From the NCBI GenBank assembly GCA_947184155.2, contig CAMXCT020001694.1, forward strand, positions 62,001-126,000: a stretch of DNA of 64,000 nucleotides, written 5' to 3'. Every line of letters begins with the position of its first letter. Position 1 is the first letter of the stretch. The position numbers were made by a program, and so were the translations under genes. Under the pieces are notes generated by a model that was not told the DNA's origin, made no database searches, and saw only the letters and a list, made by a program, of their open reading frames with translations. The DNA comes from Cladocopium goreaui. Its lineage: Eukaryota; Sar; Dinophyceae; Suessiales; Symbiodiniaceae. Below, one piece after another: positions 23,101-34,809 of the stretch.

Positions 23101-26100
23101 GACAGAAGGAGTTTGATTCCTAGATTCCTGAAGGGTTCCACCTACCAATCACAGCACAGTGCAAACGCGGCAACGTGGCACCAAACGATGGATCCTTGCT
23201 TGGGGCAACTATCTTGGACAGCTGAACATGATACTTTTACCTTACAATGTTTATCAAAACCAAGTTGTGTTTGCGCAGTTGTGGCCCCTGAATGGTTGGC
23301 TAAACCAAACCGCAGCTTCCACACTTGACGCCCGTCCCGTCCTGTCTTTGGTTCTTTCAGAATGTGCAACCAAGTCCGGACTCCAACTGAATATGACGCT
23401 CTACACTCCAGCCACGGCCTTGGAGGGTTTGTGGTTTGGACATGTGACCTGTTCGTGCGGTGCACTTGCACACTTGGCACTGGAAGCACTGGATAAGGAT
23501 GGATCAAGGCTTTTGGTTGAGGGCCTCGATGTAGCGCTTGCTAGCGCAGGCCGTGGACATTGTGACGAGGGAATTTCAAAGAATCCCTACGATTGAAATC
23601 CGGAACCTTTCGCCCAGGGCCGCAGCGGAGACTTTTGGTTGTGGGCAGCTCTGGAGTTGGCAAAAGCTCAGTGCATTCCCAAGTATTGCCAAATTGCATT
23701 GATTTTCACTTTTGAGAGTAAAAACCTGCGTGCTGTCCAGTCTTGCCGTGCCAAATCCCAAAGTGTTGGAGGTTCTGAGGGCGATTGCTGGACTGTGGAC
23801 GCGAGGGGAAGGTGCCCAGCAGATATTCAAACCGACTTCTTCCATATACTGATTGACTACTTGGCGCACATATGCATTATTACTATATGAAATGCTAACG
23901 CAGGTTACTATTATAGTGTGTATTCATGTGCATACGGGCATATACAATATTATTATACAATGAAATTGGGCAGAAACCAGTGTAGCAGATTTTCGTAGTC
24001 GTCGTTTCTACTGTTGTGTCTGATTCTGGCAGTAATAGTTTGCACATGGCTTTGCACTGCATCACGCATAGAATGCGCACTTCACTTGTGCACACATTTC
24101 AGGCAGCATCCTCCGACCATCTGCATCGGAGATGCAGGGAACCAAGTCATCCCTGGCCGTAGCCCCTAGTGGCCGTAGCATCCTGGCATTCTTGGCCTTT
24201 CGCTGCCAAGGCTCTTCCTTCCACAGAGGCCTACTGGAATTCTAATTTTTCCAATTCTACCATATTCTATCTAATTCTACTGATTCTGATGCAGCGGGGG
24301 TGTTTCAAGTCGCGGGAATGGATGTCCTGAAAGGCCCTACATGCCTCTGGGTGACTTGCGAACCCAGCTACTATATCCATCAGCCTGGGCCTCGCTTGCC
24401 TTGCACATGAGACACCTTTGCAGCTTCGCCGCGTATACCGGCTGCAGCAAAATATTGGACCAGGAAGGCACGCTGGGACACGTGCCCGATGAAGATCTTC
24501 GAGAGATGTCCGGAGCTCACGCAATTGACTTGATCGCAGTAATTACTTCCCGATAAAATCTCAAGGTTTCGCTTTGCAAAAAGTGGCATCTTCCAAGCAC
24601 CACTTGGTTGTAGTTTCTTTGCTTGAGAGTGTCAATGCTGCGTGGTCGTAGCTTCATTTCTTATAATCACCGCATCAGCCATCATCAAGCTCTTTGTCGT
24701 ACCGAGACTTTCCCGGTTTGGCCTCGGTGACCTTCCTGATCGTTTCGAAGGAGGCTTTGAGGCTGTACAGGCGAGGAAGCCAGAAGAAAGTAGTGTCGTG
24801 CTGTCATGACAGCAATGACTGTGCAAAGAAGAGCAGAATCGACTCGTGCATCAGAATCGATGATTCAGCCACATTGTGCCACATTCACCTGGAAGCTAAA
24901 TCCATCTGTGTTTGTATTATATAAATTTAAATACTGCAGCCTTACTCTGTCGCTTCTGACAAGGATTGGTCGAGGGTCTTGTCACTCGGGGAGCAGCAGA
25001 GACTGGCCGCTGCGCGCTGTCTCACAACGACCCTTGGACGGTTTTCATCAGAAGGGCTGTGCCAGAATTCAGCTAGCCTAGTTGCATTGATGCCAAGAAG
25101 AGGGAAAAAACCTTCTGTCTTCTAGCCTGCCGCTTTCTGTTTCGCAGAATTCATATCTCTTTGGGGGGGTTCCCTGAAGCAATGGTCCACGGCCGCAGCT
25201 TTGGCTGCGCAGCCAGCTCCCTTGAATTCTCTTCTGCGCCTTGCAATGTTAGAGAAACATTTGCAGGTTCTCTCCACGAAATCTTCAAACCTCCAAAGTG
25301 CTGTCAGTTTGTACGCGTGTCACTCCTTTCATTGATGTATGCGGTAATGCAGAATATATTCAGTCCTTATTTTGTCTTCGTTTTCTCGAAGACAACAGGG
25401 AGAACTCTCCCTGTGTGCCGTCCTTCCAGAGAATCCTGCCTCTGCACTTGGACAGCCACTCACATCCAGGTCTATCTCAAGGATTTTAAAAAGTTTTCAA
25501 GGATTATTTCGCCATATTTCGCCGCTCAGTAGGATTGTAGTGGTTGAAGCCCAGGAGGCCTCGCTTGGTAGTTCTGGACGAGGCTACTAGCGCCCTGCCA
25601 CTACCAGCTGAGCGCATGGTGTATGAAGAGCTGCTTGACCACAAGATACCACAAGCCATACAACGTTAGGATATATATATATATATCTATGTGTGTGTGT
25701 TGAAAAAAGGAGGCAATGCTTGTCAATGACTTTCATCATGTTCCATAAGATTCCACAATCATCATGTTGGGGTTCTGAGTTCTGCCGGGTGTTGTGCCAT
25801 TGACTGACCACCTATGACTGAGTTATCCTGAGTTCACATTGCTCTCCTGAAAAAGGTCCTATTTCGAAGTGGCACCACAGAATTTGCACCAGCTAGGGTA
25901 CTGGATTGGTTGATGAGGTTCTCTGCGGATGACCGCATTGAAGGGTATGTCAGCGACTAAGACGTGTGTTCAAACTGGTTTAAACTTAAGCCATGCTCAC
26001 TCCAGCCTCTTCACTGTATGTAATTGTTTGATATTGTTTGTCTGTGCTTCTGAGGTTTCGGTTGGACATCGGGTCAGCTTGAGCCAGTATCATGATGTAC

Positions 26101-26260
26101 ACCGGGCACGCTTGTTGTAGACTTTGTTAAGCTACCCATGCAAGTGCTGCAAGAGCACCACCGAAAATCTGACGGTGGGCAGGTCGTGTTGGAATTACTG
26201 GGTGGTGGGAGCTGGAGAATCCTGACACCGCAGGAGTACGAGGACCCGTTCCAGCCATGA
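14784..26260 (+). CDS. ABC transporter, SbmA/BacA/YddA type (ABC_membrane_2 + ATPase)
   Basis: A multi-exon half-transporter spread over about 11.5 kb. It pairs a membrane domain of the ABC_membrane_2 family (bacterial SbmA/BacA and YddA, plant ABCD2-like, peroxisomal ABCD relatives) with one ATPase domain. Membrane half: first helix L-L-A-L-L-L-F-L-L-F-C-V-T-G-L-N-V; K-F-S-A-L-K; R-Y-V-R-L-T-L then W-R-Q-D-L-T-E; Y-L-S-N-R-S-F-Y; the family hallmark D-N-P-D-Q-R-I-S-E-D; L-I-S-F-S-A-I-L-W; L-V-G-L-N-Y; A-D-F-R-Y-S; R-D-N-A-E-A-I-A-F-Y-G-G-E; Y-F-S-G-Q. ATPase half: Walker A G-S-S-G-V-G-K-S-S, P-E-R-P-Y-M-P-L-G Q-loop region, signature L-S-L-G-E-Q-Q-R, Walker B L-V-V-L-D-E-A-T-S-A-L, H-loop S-V-G-H-R, TGA at 26258-26260. 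All ATPase motifs are intact, so it should be active. Substrate unknown; relatives move peptides, vitamins or acyl-CoAs, and organelle location is possible. About half the introns use GC donors and a few GA. Confidence 0.88.
18715..19135. repeat. Degenerate low-complexity repeat rich in AGATCTT/CAAGGA
   Basis: Words such as CAAGATCTT, GGATCTTC, CAAGGAC and AGGATTTG recur irregularly through about 420 bp in the intron after the Y-G-G-E exon of the ABC gene. No clean period is visible; it looks like a decayed short-unit satellite. Confidence 0.6.
19165..19715. repeat. Satellite of ~104 bp with 207-bp higher-order unit
   Basis: The word CGAAATGCACATGGACAT starts at about 19169, 19270, 19374, 19477 and 19581, with a diverged copy at 19698. 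Spacing is 101-104 bp, and alternate copies are almost identical at 207 bp (19270-19476 against 19477-19683), showing a two-monomer higher-order unit. Each monomer carries an ACGAGAATT(C/T)TCGGGTAAAA block with an imperfect palindrome. It lies inside the ABC gene intron 18410-20676. Confidence 0.93.
20104..20181. repeat. Tetranucleotide microsatellite (ACAG/GCAG)
   Basis: About five ACAG units, eight GCAG units and six ACAG units in a row, flanked by a TA run at 20077-20100. Intronic. Confidence 0.97.
21000..22010. repeat. TA-rich run followed by TATGG pentanucleotide satellite
   Basis: 21000-21300 is dominated by TA, TATC and AAATA units. 21340-21480 is a G/T-rich (minus strand C/A-rich) block with GTGGTG words. 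21515-21985 is an imperfect TATGG/TATGT pentamer array. All sits in the 1.56-kb ABC-gene intron 20914-22475. Open frames on both strands here are repeat artefacts. Confidence 0.95.
22300..22412. repeat. TA-rich microsatellite
   Basis: Alternating TA, AAATA and CATACA units near the 3' end of the same ABC intron, about 65 bp before the exon at 22476. Confidence 0.9.
23361..26260 (+). other. Exon map, ATPase half of the ABC transporter
   Basis: Exons and donors: 23361-23410 (GC), 23498-23549 (GC), 23618-23670 Walker A (GT), 23772-23811 R-A-I-A-G-L-W (GT), 24103-24133 (GC), 24310-24382 P-Y-M-P-L-G-D-L-R (GC), 24464-24507 D-E-D-L-R-E (GT), 24707-24770 G-D-L-P-D-R-F (GC), 24964-~25008 signature (end uncertain), 25541-25654 Walker B (GC), 26055-26096 H-loop (GT), 26183-26260 C-terminus. 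Every junction except the one after the signature exon keeps phase exactly. Exons are as short as 31 bp. An exon linking 22652 to 23361 is not found. Confidence 0.78.
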
Positions 26261-28780
26261 CAAACTTGACGCTTTGAGACAAGCATAGACCACAACAGCT
26301 CTCCAAAGTGACTCAAGAAATTGAGGGAGAAACTACCCAATCAGTTCAAAGTTTGCTGTCAACAACATTTCAACTTGCTAATTCGTTTCTTGCATCTTCT
26401 TTAATCTATGCCCTCTGTCCCGTCGTTTCTGTCGCCAACGAAAAGACAGCCTGATGAATGTACCTTCGGTGGGGATAGAGGAAAGGGGTCACTCAGGGAG
26501 GCAGTTGGAAATCGTTCTCCTTTGATCAAATCTGCCAGAGCTGCAGAGCAACACGAAGCGAAGGATTTCTTGCACTTCACTGCGAGCTATACGCACTATA
26601 TTAAAGTCACTACATATAACTGTCGGTGGTACGTAGTGGTACAGAGAGGTTTTTGAGAGGACATACTTTCTGCCAGATGCGACAATGGCATACAATGGCT
26701 TTATCGGATGTGACAATCAAAGAATATCATACGGCATAGGGCCATACTTGGGACTATCGAATCGCTTTGTCACAAATTCTGAAGTTGTTGGTAAGAGTCA
26801 AGTGTTCAGACAAGACTGCGAGAGGCAACTGCTGCTTTGAGATAGGCTGCGAGAGGCAGCTGCTTCTGTGCGATTAGACTGACACAAATCAAACCTTCGG
26901 TGAAAAGTGAACAGACACGGTGCGGAGAATGGAAAGAGAAAAAGAACGGATTCAACTTGCGCATTCCTTTGCCAAGTTTTCACAGCTATCACAGCTTCAT
27001 CAGCCTCTGTACTTGGATGCATTTGGATGTATCAGGTAAATAGTATCTATCGTACACCGTATACCGGTCCGCTGTTGAATGTCTTGCATGTTTGCTCATG
27101 TTCTCTTATGTACAATCCTGTGGGAAGAGTCGAACAGATGGACTGACGTGGATGCAGTAATTACTGTAGTCTGAACGATGAACGTTGTCACATTTGGTCT
27201 GCATCAAACTTATGCAAATATGCAGCCGTACGACTCAAAGGCTGTATTGTGGTCCAGCAACAGCTGAGTTTCATGCATGTGGCATAGTGACGCAGACTCC
27301 TTGTAAACATCCTGCACTTTGGGCGACACTTCAGGGGGCGGATTAGACGCCACTACAGCACTTTCAGAACATTCTCGAACAAATTCCCGAGCCATGAACG
27401 AGCTTCTTGCCTGATATGTCTGAAGCTCTAGCCGCCAGCTTCTCAGTATTCCGGGACTGTTTCCTGCAGGTGGAGAGCACCGAGAAAGGGTCAGAACTGA
27501 GGAATGCGGGCAGCTTGTACGTCCCATGTATGTGCATACATTTGGAAAGAAAGGTGTATAAGCATATGTATCATGTATACATATATATATATATATCTAT
27601 ATAGATACACATATCGGTATGTATCTATCTATCTATCTATCTATATAAATATACTGTGTAGACGAAAACATACGTAAATTTCCATTCCATTTCATTTCAT
27701 TCCATCCGATTCCATTCCATTACATTACATGATTGCATTACGTACGTAATGTAATGCATATTTGCCGCCACACATATTGAGGGCTACACGTTTGGGAATG
27801 CAGAAAGACCGGCAGTTTTTCTTCGCTGCAAGCATGCTGCAGCCATTTTGGGCAGACAGTTTAGTTTCGGAGATTTCATGGCATCAATGCCGCGACGCCG
27901 ACTTTGGATCCTGACTCTGGTGCACCTTCTTGAAAGAAACATTTTCCATGTATTACCACTTTTCCCCCCTCATGTGTGCGTGAGTGCCGAGTAATAGCAA
28001 TGGACCTCCCAAACACGTGCGGCGTGTTCGCTTGACTTTATTTTTTTTGATTTGATTTCTGCAACATCTTGTCTGCCTTGACAGGTCCCTTTGCTGTGGG
28101 CAGCCTCGTCTACCTGCTGGGCCAGACCACCAGAAAAAGAACAACCACATATGGCTTCAAAGGGCGTCGCCATATTTGCCGGGGCAACTTGGCATGTACT
28201 CAAGTGACAGTTTGGCTTGAGAGGGGCGGCAAATCTACAAGGACTTTCTTCGTGCAAAGTCCAGGAAATTTGTTTGCCGATTAAGCGTGGAAAGCCACAA
28301 GCATGAAACTGAGCGAAAGGTGTTCAGAATACCACAAAAAGCACCCACGCATGCATACATACCTACGTGCACACATACTGGAATATGGTTATGTAATCTT
28401 ATCATACATATATATATAATATATTTATACATCCTTCTCTCAAACTCTCTCTCTCTCTATGAGGTAATTTGTTCTGTGTGTGAGTGTGCGTGTTTCGTGC
28501 AGGTTGTTCATATAGCCCGTATGCTGCTTGCAATTTTGACTGGCAATGATTCAAATGCCTTGTAGGGATTCAGTGGGGGCATCCAAGCCCAGTTGCTGCT
28601 TGTTCTAGAGCGGTGGCATTGGTACTGTATCACCCACCATCCAGTTTTAAGCGAATCCTAAGAATTCTGTGCAAGAGCTGAGGTTGGCATGGTTCTTTTG
28701 TGGGAAGCCTTTTGCACTGTCTTCTCCAACGACCGGCCCACTATTTTGGCAGAACTTTTGAACTTTCTCCTTTGCCGCAG
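26261..28780. other. Intergenic region after the ABC transporter
   Basis: No gene recognised. A + strand open stretch from 28083 is preceded by a good acceptor (GCCTTGACAG) but lacks a motif. A minus-strand frame at 27210-27400 looks mildly protein-like, again without a motif. Confidence 0.4.
27575..27745. repeat. Microsatellites TA/TATC and ATTCC
   Basis: TA run and TCTA units at about 27575-27645, then ATTCC/ATTTC-type pentamers at 27680-27735. Confidence 0.9.
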
Positions 28781-29471
28781 GAGGCACTTCACCCAAGCAG
28801 AGAAGCGGGAAGCTGTTGCATCGATTTTGTATCACAAAATGGATGAATTTACGATGATTCGAAATCCGGCCAGTCATTTTTGGTCCTGCCGTGCTGTATC
28901 TCGCGAATTTCCAGATGATCAACCTGAAAACAAATCTGACGGAGCGGGTATGGTGATTTGGGACTTGGAAGAATCTTCAGCAGGTCCAAGAGGCTTCGTG
29001 CCGAGATCCGAGGGATCAGTGATTTTCTTTGCAAATCACACGTTGGCAATCGAGCCAGGCACCAAAGTGGCTGAAGTGGTTCTCTTACGTGTTGGAAATC
29101 TTTCAGATGAAGTTGGAGCAGACCTGGCTACGGTTGATGGGACGGCGTTTGCGGGCAGCAGTTACAAGGCTTCAAGGCAGAGAGTTGTGTTCGCTCCAAA
29201 CTCTTCCAGCGCAACATTCTCGATTGAACTATTGGACTGTCCTCTTTGTGTTTCACACAGATTCTTTGTTGCTCATGTGGAAGCGGTTCATGGCAACGCC
29301 ACAATGGGAAGCTCTTCATTTACTCGAATACGGCTGCTTCCTGAAGGTGTGTGGCCACCTGGTGCCCGGCCAGAAGATGTCTTGGAAGACACGCGCTCAC
29401 AGGATTCGAAGTTGAAAAATGTTCCCCCTGCAAATGGTTCAAGCATCTCTCCCACAGGAATTTGGAATACT
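28781..29471 (+). CDS. Calx-beta domain exon
   Basis: One long open exon, acceptor TTTGCCGCAG before 28781, donor ATACT|GTAGGT after 29471. From about 29020 it matches the Calx-beta fold: G-S-V-I-F-F-A, acidic linker, V-A-E-V-V-L-L-R-V-G, then T-V-D-G-T-A-F-A-G-S-S-Y and V-V-F-A-P-N-S-S-S-A-T-F-S-I-E-L-L-D. Calx-beta modules bind Ca2+ in Na/Ca exchangers and occur in adhesion proteins. The usual closing D-D acidic pair is reduced here to L-L-D-C-P, so Ca2+ binding is uncertain. A hydrophobic run after 29485 is better read as the pyrimidine-rich end of the following intron. A short continuation exon (about 29553-29601, F-T-R-Q-G-L-F-P-N-Y-F-V-I-I-A-W, GC donor) is plausible. It may be the N-terminal part of the ABC-like gene that follows. 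Confidence 0.62.
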
Positions 29472-30568
29472 GTAGGTGGGGGAGCCAGATGGACCCTTTT
29501 CTTTTTTTCCGCACCATCCGTCTTGGTCTTTAGTTTTGTCCTTCTGCTCAGTGTTCACCAGGCAGGGTCTTTTCCCAAACTATTTTGTAATCATTGCCTG
29601 GGCTTAAGCAGAGCAAACGGGAGTGAGGAAGGTTGAGATTGAAGAGCATCAAAAGGCTACAGCATTTTGTTTTGAGAAATGCATTGCAGACAGATCACCG
29701 CAGCCATTCCCGCCTTCTGTCATCCCCCCTTTCTGGCCTTCCATGTTGTCTGTCGTTTCCTTGTTTGCAGGTACCTATCATATTTCCCAACATGAAGCCT
29801 CCCATGTCGTGCTGTCTTTTTTTGGCAGAACCATACCACGATGGCAGTTGCATGTCACGGGGATATACATGTGTGCAAGCAGCATTTTGTTTTGCGGTTT
29901 CTGTGGAAACTGTTTACACGGATCCATGAAGTCTCAGAACCGCCATGGCACAGAGACAACAGTATCCATTGTTTGGGCTTGAACCAATTGCAATTTGAAC
30001 TTATGATCTGGGCTAGCTACATGCCAAACGACTTCTAGCATACCACTTTTTGCTGTGTGTTTGGATGCCTGGGAAACCAGGTCTCCTGTACCAAGCCCTT
30101 TCGCTTTCGTGTAGCCTTGTCTGGGCCTTGAATATGCTTTGCAATATCTTTATATATGCTACACGGTGCTCATGCGGGCATTTATCATCACCACCCATCC
30201 CCATCCATGTCACCGTTCACCATCACCACCGCCTTGCCGCCCCCGCCACGCTGCCGCCGCCACCATCACGACCAGCAGCAGCAACATCATCAGCGTCATC
30301 ACTGTCACCATCTTTGTCACCGTCATCATCTTCATCATTGTCGTCGTCACTGTCATCCTTCCCATGGTCATGCTGCTGTTCGTCTTTTTCATTGTCGCAC
30401 TACAAAATTAATTAAACATCAATGCAGAGATAGGTGAATGACCCACTATGGGGCAAAGTGACTTGGGGACCATCGCCCTGCACGATGGGGAGGTTTTACG
30501 TAACCGTTTCAATTTTCAACCGATGTTAACCCTGAGGGCAGGGTGAAAAGCCGATTGGCACGGTTGAG

Positions 30569-32924
30569 ATTGGTCTTCGCCTTTGCAAGCCAGCTCTTCC
30601 GGCGAAGAGGCATGAAATTTTGGTACGTTTTGACATCGATATTTTGGCTTGATTTTCATCGGGTTGTTCTGAACACCCTCCTACTGAACTATGCCTTGTA
30701 CGACTTTTGCTTGACCAAAACTGCTTTTATAGTGGCATGTCAGCGCTTGCCGCTGATTGTGCTTGCAAAACTTGCTCTGGTCTGCGTGGACCGTTTTGCG
30801 AGCCATGTGAAAGCTACAGAATCCGGAGGCCTTTCTTCTACTTGCTTTTTGCAAGAACTCCTTATACATCAGTACCTGGAAAGCATTTGATCATTTTCAT
30901 GCCGCTACAGAGTGTATAATATATCATTTCTATGCAGTAGGAACCTTACCAAAATTTAGGCGGCTTTGTGGGTGTTTACGCCCGTTCCCGATGTCTTGGC
31001 CATTCCTAAAATATCACAACTCCACCAGATTTTTTAAACGCCCCTTTTGTTGGTTCAATCATTGCAAAGTGAATAAAGTGACAAAAAACACCAACTCGAA
31101 GTGGCCTGATTAGAAATGTAACTTACGCATCGCAGGTATTTGCAATCCACAGATGACACCATTGAGCTCGGCAAGTTCTTGCACATGCTTTCGGAGACAG
31201 TCCCAGAAAGCGTGACATATGGCTACAGGACAGTGTATGAACTAGTGCATTGCTTGGTGACCATGGTTCTCTCCATTTTAATGGCTTTGCTCGTGCCAAT
31301 GCTGAAAGGCAAAACACCATCCATTGAAGCTTTGCAGCCATTGATCTGGATTCTTGTTCCGCTACATTGGACATTCGTAGTTGGTTTTTGGATGCGACAG
31401 CCAGCTTTCAATTATTTGGCCATTCGCGCCCGGGATGCTGATATCGAAAAAAACGGGGCCATGATCGATTTGTTGTATTGCAGACAGTGGTTGAGGGCAT
31501 ATGACAATGCGTACCCGGTTCAGCATGTCCGGAGTGCCTTTGATGAAGCATGTTCATATTTCTGTCAGCAGCGATCTGACTTTCTGGCATACAAATCAGA
31601 TACTCAATGGGTTGCGCGATACTTCGGCGAACTGACCAAGGTTTTTGGCATACTCTTTGGTGGCTACGCAGCTTTGCAGAATTCACATGTTGGTGAGGGC
31701 CAGATGACGTTAGGTCGCTTCACCGTGTTCGTGAGCTTGTACAGCATTATAATTGATGTGATTTACATGTTCCTTGATGCTTGGGATGGGATTCTTTATG
31801 CTGGAATTCTAGTTGAGGAGCTGTGCCAATTCGCAAATCGCCACGCTCCGTGCAAGTCGTCCAAGACATCTACGTCGTGCAAGTCCAAATCGAAACGGAC
31901 CTTACACCCGCAGAAATCGATCATCGCTGAACATCCTTTGGTCACGGGCAGATTTGCGTTGAAACTTTCCTCTACAGATTTTTACTTTACAGCTTCCGCC
32001 AAAAAGACGGAGGCAACACTGGAGATGCCTTTGGGTTTGGCTTATGGCATTCGTACCTACAGTGATGCGAGCTCGTTGCGCCGTCGAGTGTGTGAAGTTC
32101 TGGGAGGCATGCGTGTGCCCAGTGTTCACAATGACCTGGGCTGTGCAAAGCAATTACTTCTGAAGCCTCCAGTAGGTCTTGCCTCTGGGACCGTCCTCGA
32201 AAATCTTCTCTCCAATGCTGCTGCTTGGGTTCGCGCCAGTGATGTAATTGCCTTGTTGGCAATACTAGGCATTCCCATCCCAGCACCCAAAGGTGTGAAA
32301 CTAATGCACAGCTACGATGCCAGTGAGCTTCTGGATCTTTTGGCTCGCTCCAGTGGGTCCAGTTCAAAAAATACACGGAGGGCTCGACAGTTCGATAAGC
32401 ACTGCGAACGCTTTCGGGAGCGATGCTTTACTTCAGATTTCTGCGTCCTTTCAACAGTTGAAGCAGCTGAGGACGTCTTGCAACCAGCTGAGAAGCATTT
32501 GTTTGACTTGGCGCGAGGCTTACTCGCAGATCCTGAAGTCCTGATTGTGCACGATATGTTGAACGTGATGCCCCTTCCATTGGCACAGAATGCCCTTCAG
32601 ACTATGATGTTTTGGCAACGCCTTGGTGGCTTGAAGGGTATGGTTCTGGCATTCGAAGGAGATTTGGTCGTGCCAGAAGGGTACCCCGAATGGCTAACGC
32701 CTGCCGGGGGGCTCCAGCGGACTTTGTTGGTGTCTGAGTCCACCATCGTTTGTGCAGGGCTAAGGATGGCGAGTCAGATCGATTCATGGCTGATTATTCA
32801 GCCAGGCGGATTTTTGGAAATTGGCGGTCCAGAAGAGATTGGCGACGAAGATCCGACCACTGTGCCAGCCACACTGAGTTTGGAACGGCGAGGGGATGTG
32901 GCCCTGCCAGCGAAAGAGTTGTAA
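30569..32924 (+). CDS. ABC-transporter-like protein with degenerate ATPase domain
   Basis: The main exon 31136-32924 is open for almost 600 codons. It has no ATG near its start but a clean acceptor (ACTTACGCATCGCAG), so it is a 3' exon. A preceding exon, about 30569-30810, encodes hydrophobic helices ending D-R-F-A-S-H. Residues 1-240 of the main exon are ABC exporter-like: an S-T-D-D...L-G-K-F-L-H-M-L intracellular loop and helices T-V-Y-E-L-V-H-C-L-V-T-M-V-L and F-G-I-L-F-G-G-Y-A-A-L. After a Lys/Ser-rich linker comes an ATPase-shaped domain in which Walker A is replaced by A-Y-G-I-R-T-Y-S-D-A-S-S, the signature by L-Q-P-A-E-K-H, and Walker B by V-L-I-V-H-D-M; the Q-loop area (G-L-A-S-G-T-V-L-E-N-L-L) and the closing L-E-I-G-G-P-E-E-I are still recognisable. 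It probably cannot hydrolyse ATP and may act as a structural or regulatory partner. Stop TAA at 32922-32924. Confidence 0.72.
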
Positions 32925-34809
32925 AGGAAAGGACATAGGGATGAGCAAAAAAGATCAAAAAAGGATGAAAAGGGCATTCCTTCAGATAAAACGAACGCTG
33001 CGCCATGCTGCGCCCCAACCAATGTCCCAGATTTGCCAACTAAGCAAGTGGCCGAATGGCCCAACATAGTTGTCGATCGTCCTTTCTCCCGAGGTGGATG
33101 CAACGCCGCAATCTCCGGGGTCACCATCGCGGTCTTCACCACAGCTGCCACTGGGCAGTTGATGTCATTTTGATTCACCATGATTCACCTAGATCACGAT
33201 TGGTATGGCTGATTTGCCCAACCATCTCAAGTACTTCGGTGGACCTTTTTCTAAACTAAATAATATAAAGTAAATAAAACAACAACTAGAATCGAAGCCG
33301 CTGAAGCTCCTGGAAACTTTGAGGGTAATGGAGGACCTCCCAGACCTGACCGATCGCATCTTGGCAATGCTCCCGTTTCGATTCGTTTCGATTCACGAAT
33401 ACTTCATGAATCATGGCCTTCCTGGAACCTTCCTCTACATTCCTTTCTGAACAGCGTGCTTTCAGCGTCTCCCCTGGATTATTGGATCGACTTGGACTTT
33501 GAGGTATCATGTCCATGGGCCTCTACGAGGAATACCAGCAGCCTGACTGAGCCGTGCAATCCTGGATTGCAACATGTATGTTGAGCAATGACTGCAAGAT
33601 GTTGAGCCATGTCAGATCTCCACAGTGGCCACGGCCTATGGCTCCAAGGAAATTCCGGGAGGGGAATCTCATATGGAGGGGTGGTGGCCACCATGGTGCC
33701 CGTGGAGAGCCAACTGCGCAGGAACTGCCGGGTTTGCTTCATAGCTCGCTGTCAGTTCCAACAAACGTGTCAGCTGATTTTCAGTTCTTTACAGAACCTT
33801 ACAGAGCTACTTGGTGTCCCTATGTCATGTGAGTGAATTTCCTATGGCCCTATGGCCCTGTTTTGGCACCGTGGAAAACTGAAACGAGAACGAGGTCAAG
33901 CATGCGTCCCTCACTTGACACCTTTCTAGAGATTCTAGAGTCTTTGTAGCCTCGAAACTTCAAGACTCCCTGAAGGCCTTAGACCGTTCACCAGAGAGGC
34001 AACACAGGCGTGTCAGTGACATCCAGTTACCAGCATTCACCCAGTGCTGTGGCCGTGCATTGTCTTGGAAATTCTTGGGATATCTTGGAGTTGGACTAGT
34101 TACCTAGTTGGACTGGTTGGATCGTCGGTGCAGTGGAATCCTGGCTTGTGATTGCAGGAGTTTTCTTCAGAGTTTCTACCCGTCCTTTGACACCTGGCAC
34201 TGGCGAAGGACAGCCTCATATTGGAGACTTGCCTCATAAAGATTCTTTCTTTCTCATCACAAATCAGCCATGTCACAAACGGGGCGGCTTGTCTGATCAA
34301 GCAAATTCAAGCGCTCAGATCGAATTTCATTTCCATTCATTTCCAGAGGGGTTCGGGATACTGTACGCGAAGCAAGGTGTTCCATGGGCCCCTTTCATTG
34401 TCCCATTTAAGCACTCAGGATCGCAATCTCCTTTCTGGAAGGCTCACTACTTTTTCTGTTTGGGAGCGCTTTCGGATTTGCGGCTGACAGCGACTTGGAT
34501 CGACAAGAGTTGCTCAACATGCTTTCACATTGAAGTCCAATAGTGGATGTGATTTTGTGTTATATTGTGCGCATGTTGAGACAGACAGGGTTAAAGCAGC
34601 CTTTCAAACAGATTGCCACCCTTTTTGCTTCGAATGAAGTATCGAGGTTGGGGTAAGGAAGCCAAGACATTTTAGGGGTTGTCAGCAACTTAGGTGGATG
34701 GCGCATCAGTGTGGATCACCACGTGAATTTAAGACTGAACAAGGCCCCTATTGCGGAGCCGCGATCAGGGAGACCTGTGGCTGCTTGCGCTGCAAGACAC
34801 TGCAAGTGG
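32925..34809. other. Intergenic region
   Basis: No exon recognised. A + strand frame at 34133-34543 is open for 136 codons but has no motif, no clear splice borders and an ordinary composition. A few short direct repeats (GATTCACC..., TTGGACT) are present. Confidence 0.4.

Noticed and set aside
23576..23617. An open stretch reading I-E-I-R-N-L-S just before the Walker A exon, resembling the usual start of an ABC ATPase domain
   Set aside because: Its frame does not join to Walker A, and the real start (L-Q-L-N-M-T-L-Y-T-P and D-G-S-R-L-L-V-E-G-L) is found at 23361-23549 with correct phase.
29485..29560. Hydrophobic segment that looks like a membrane helix after the Calx-beta domain
   Set aside because: It lies past a good donor, and its hydrophobicity comes from a CTTTTCTTTTTTTCC tract typical of an intron 3' end.
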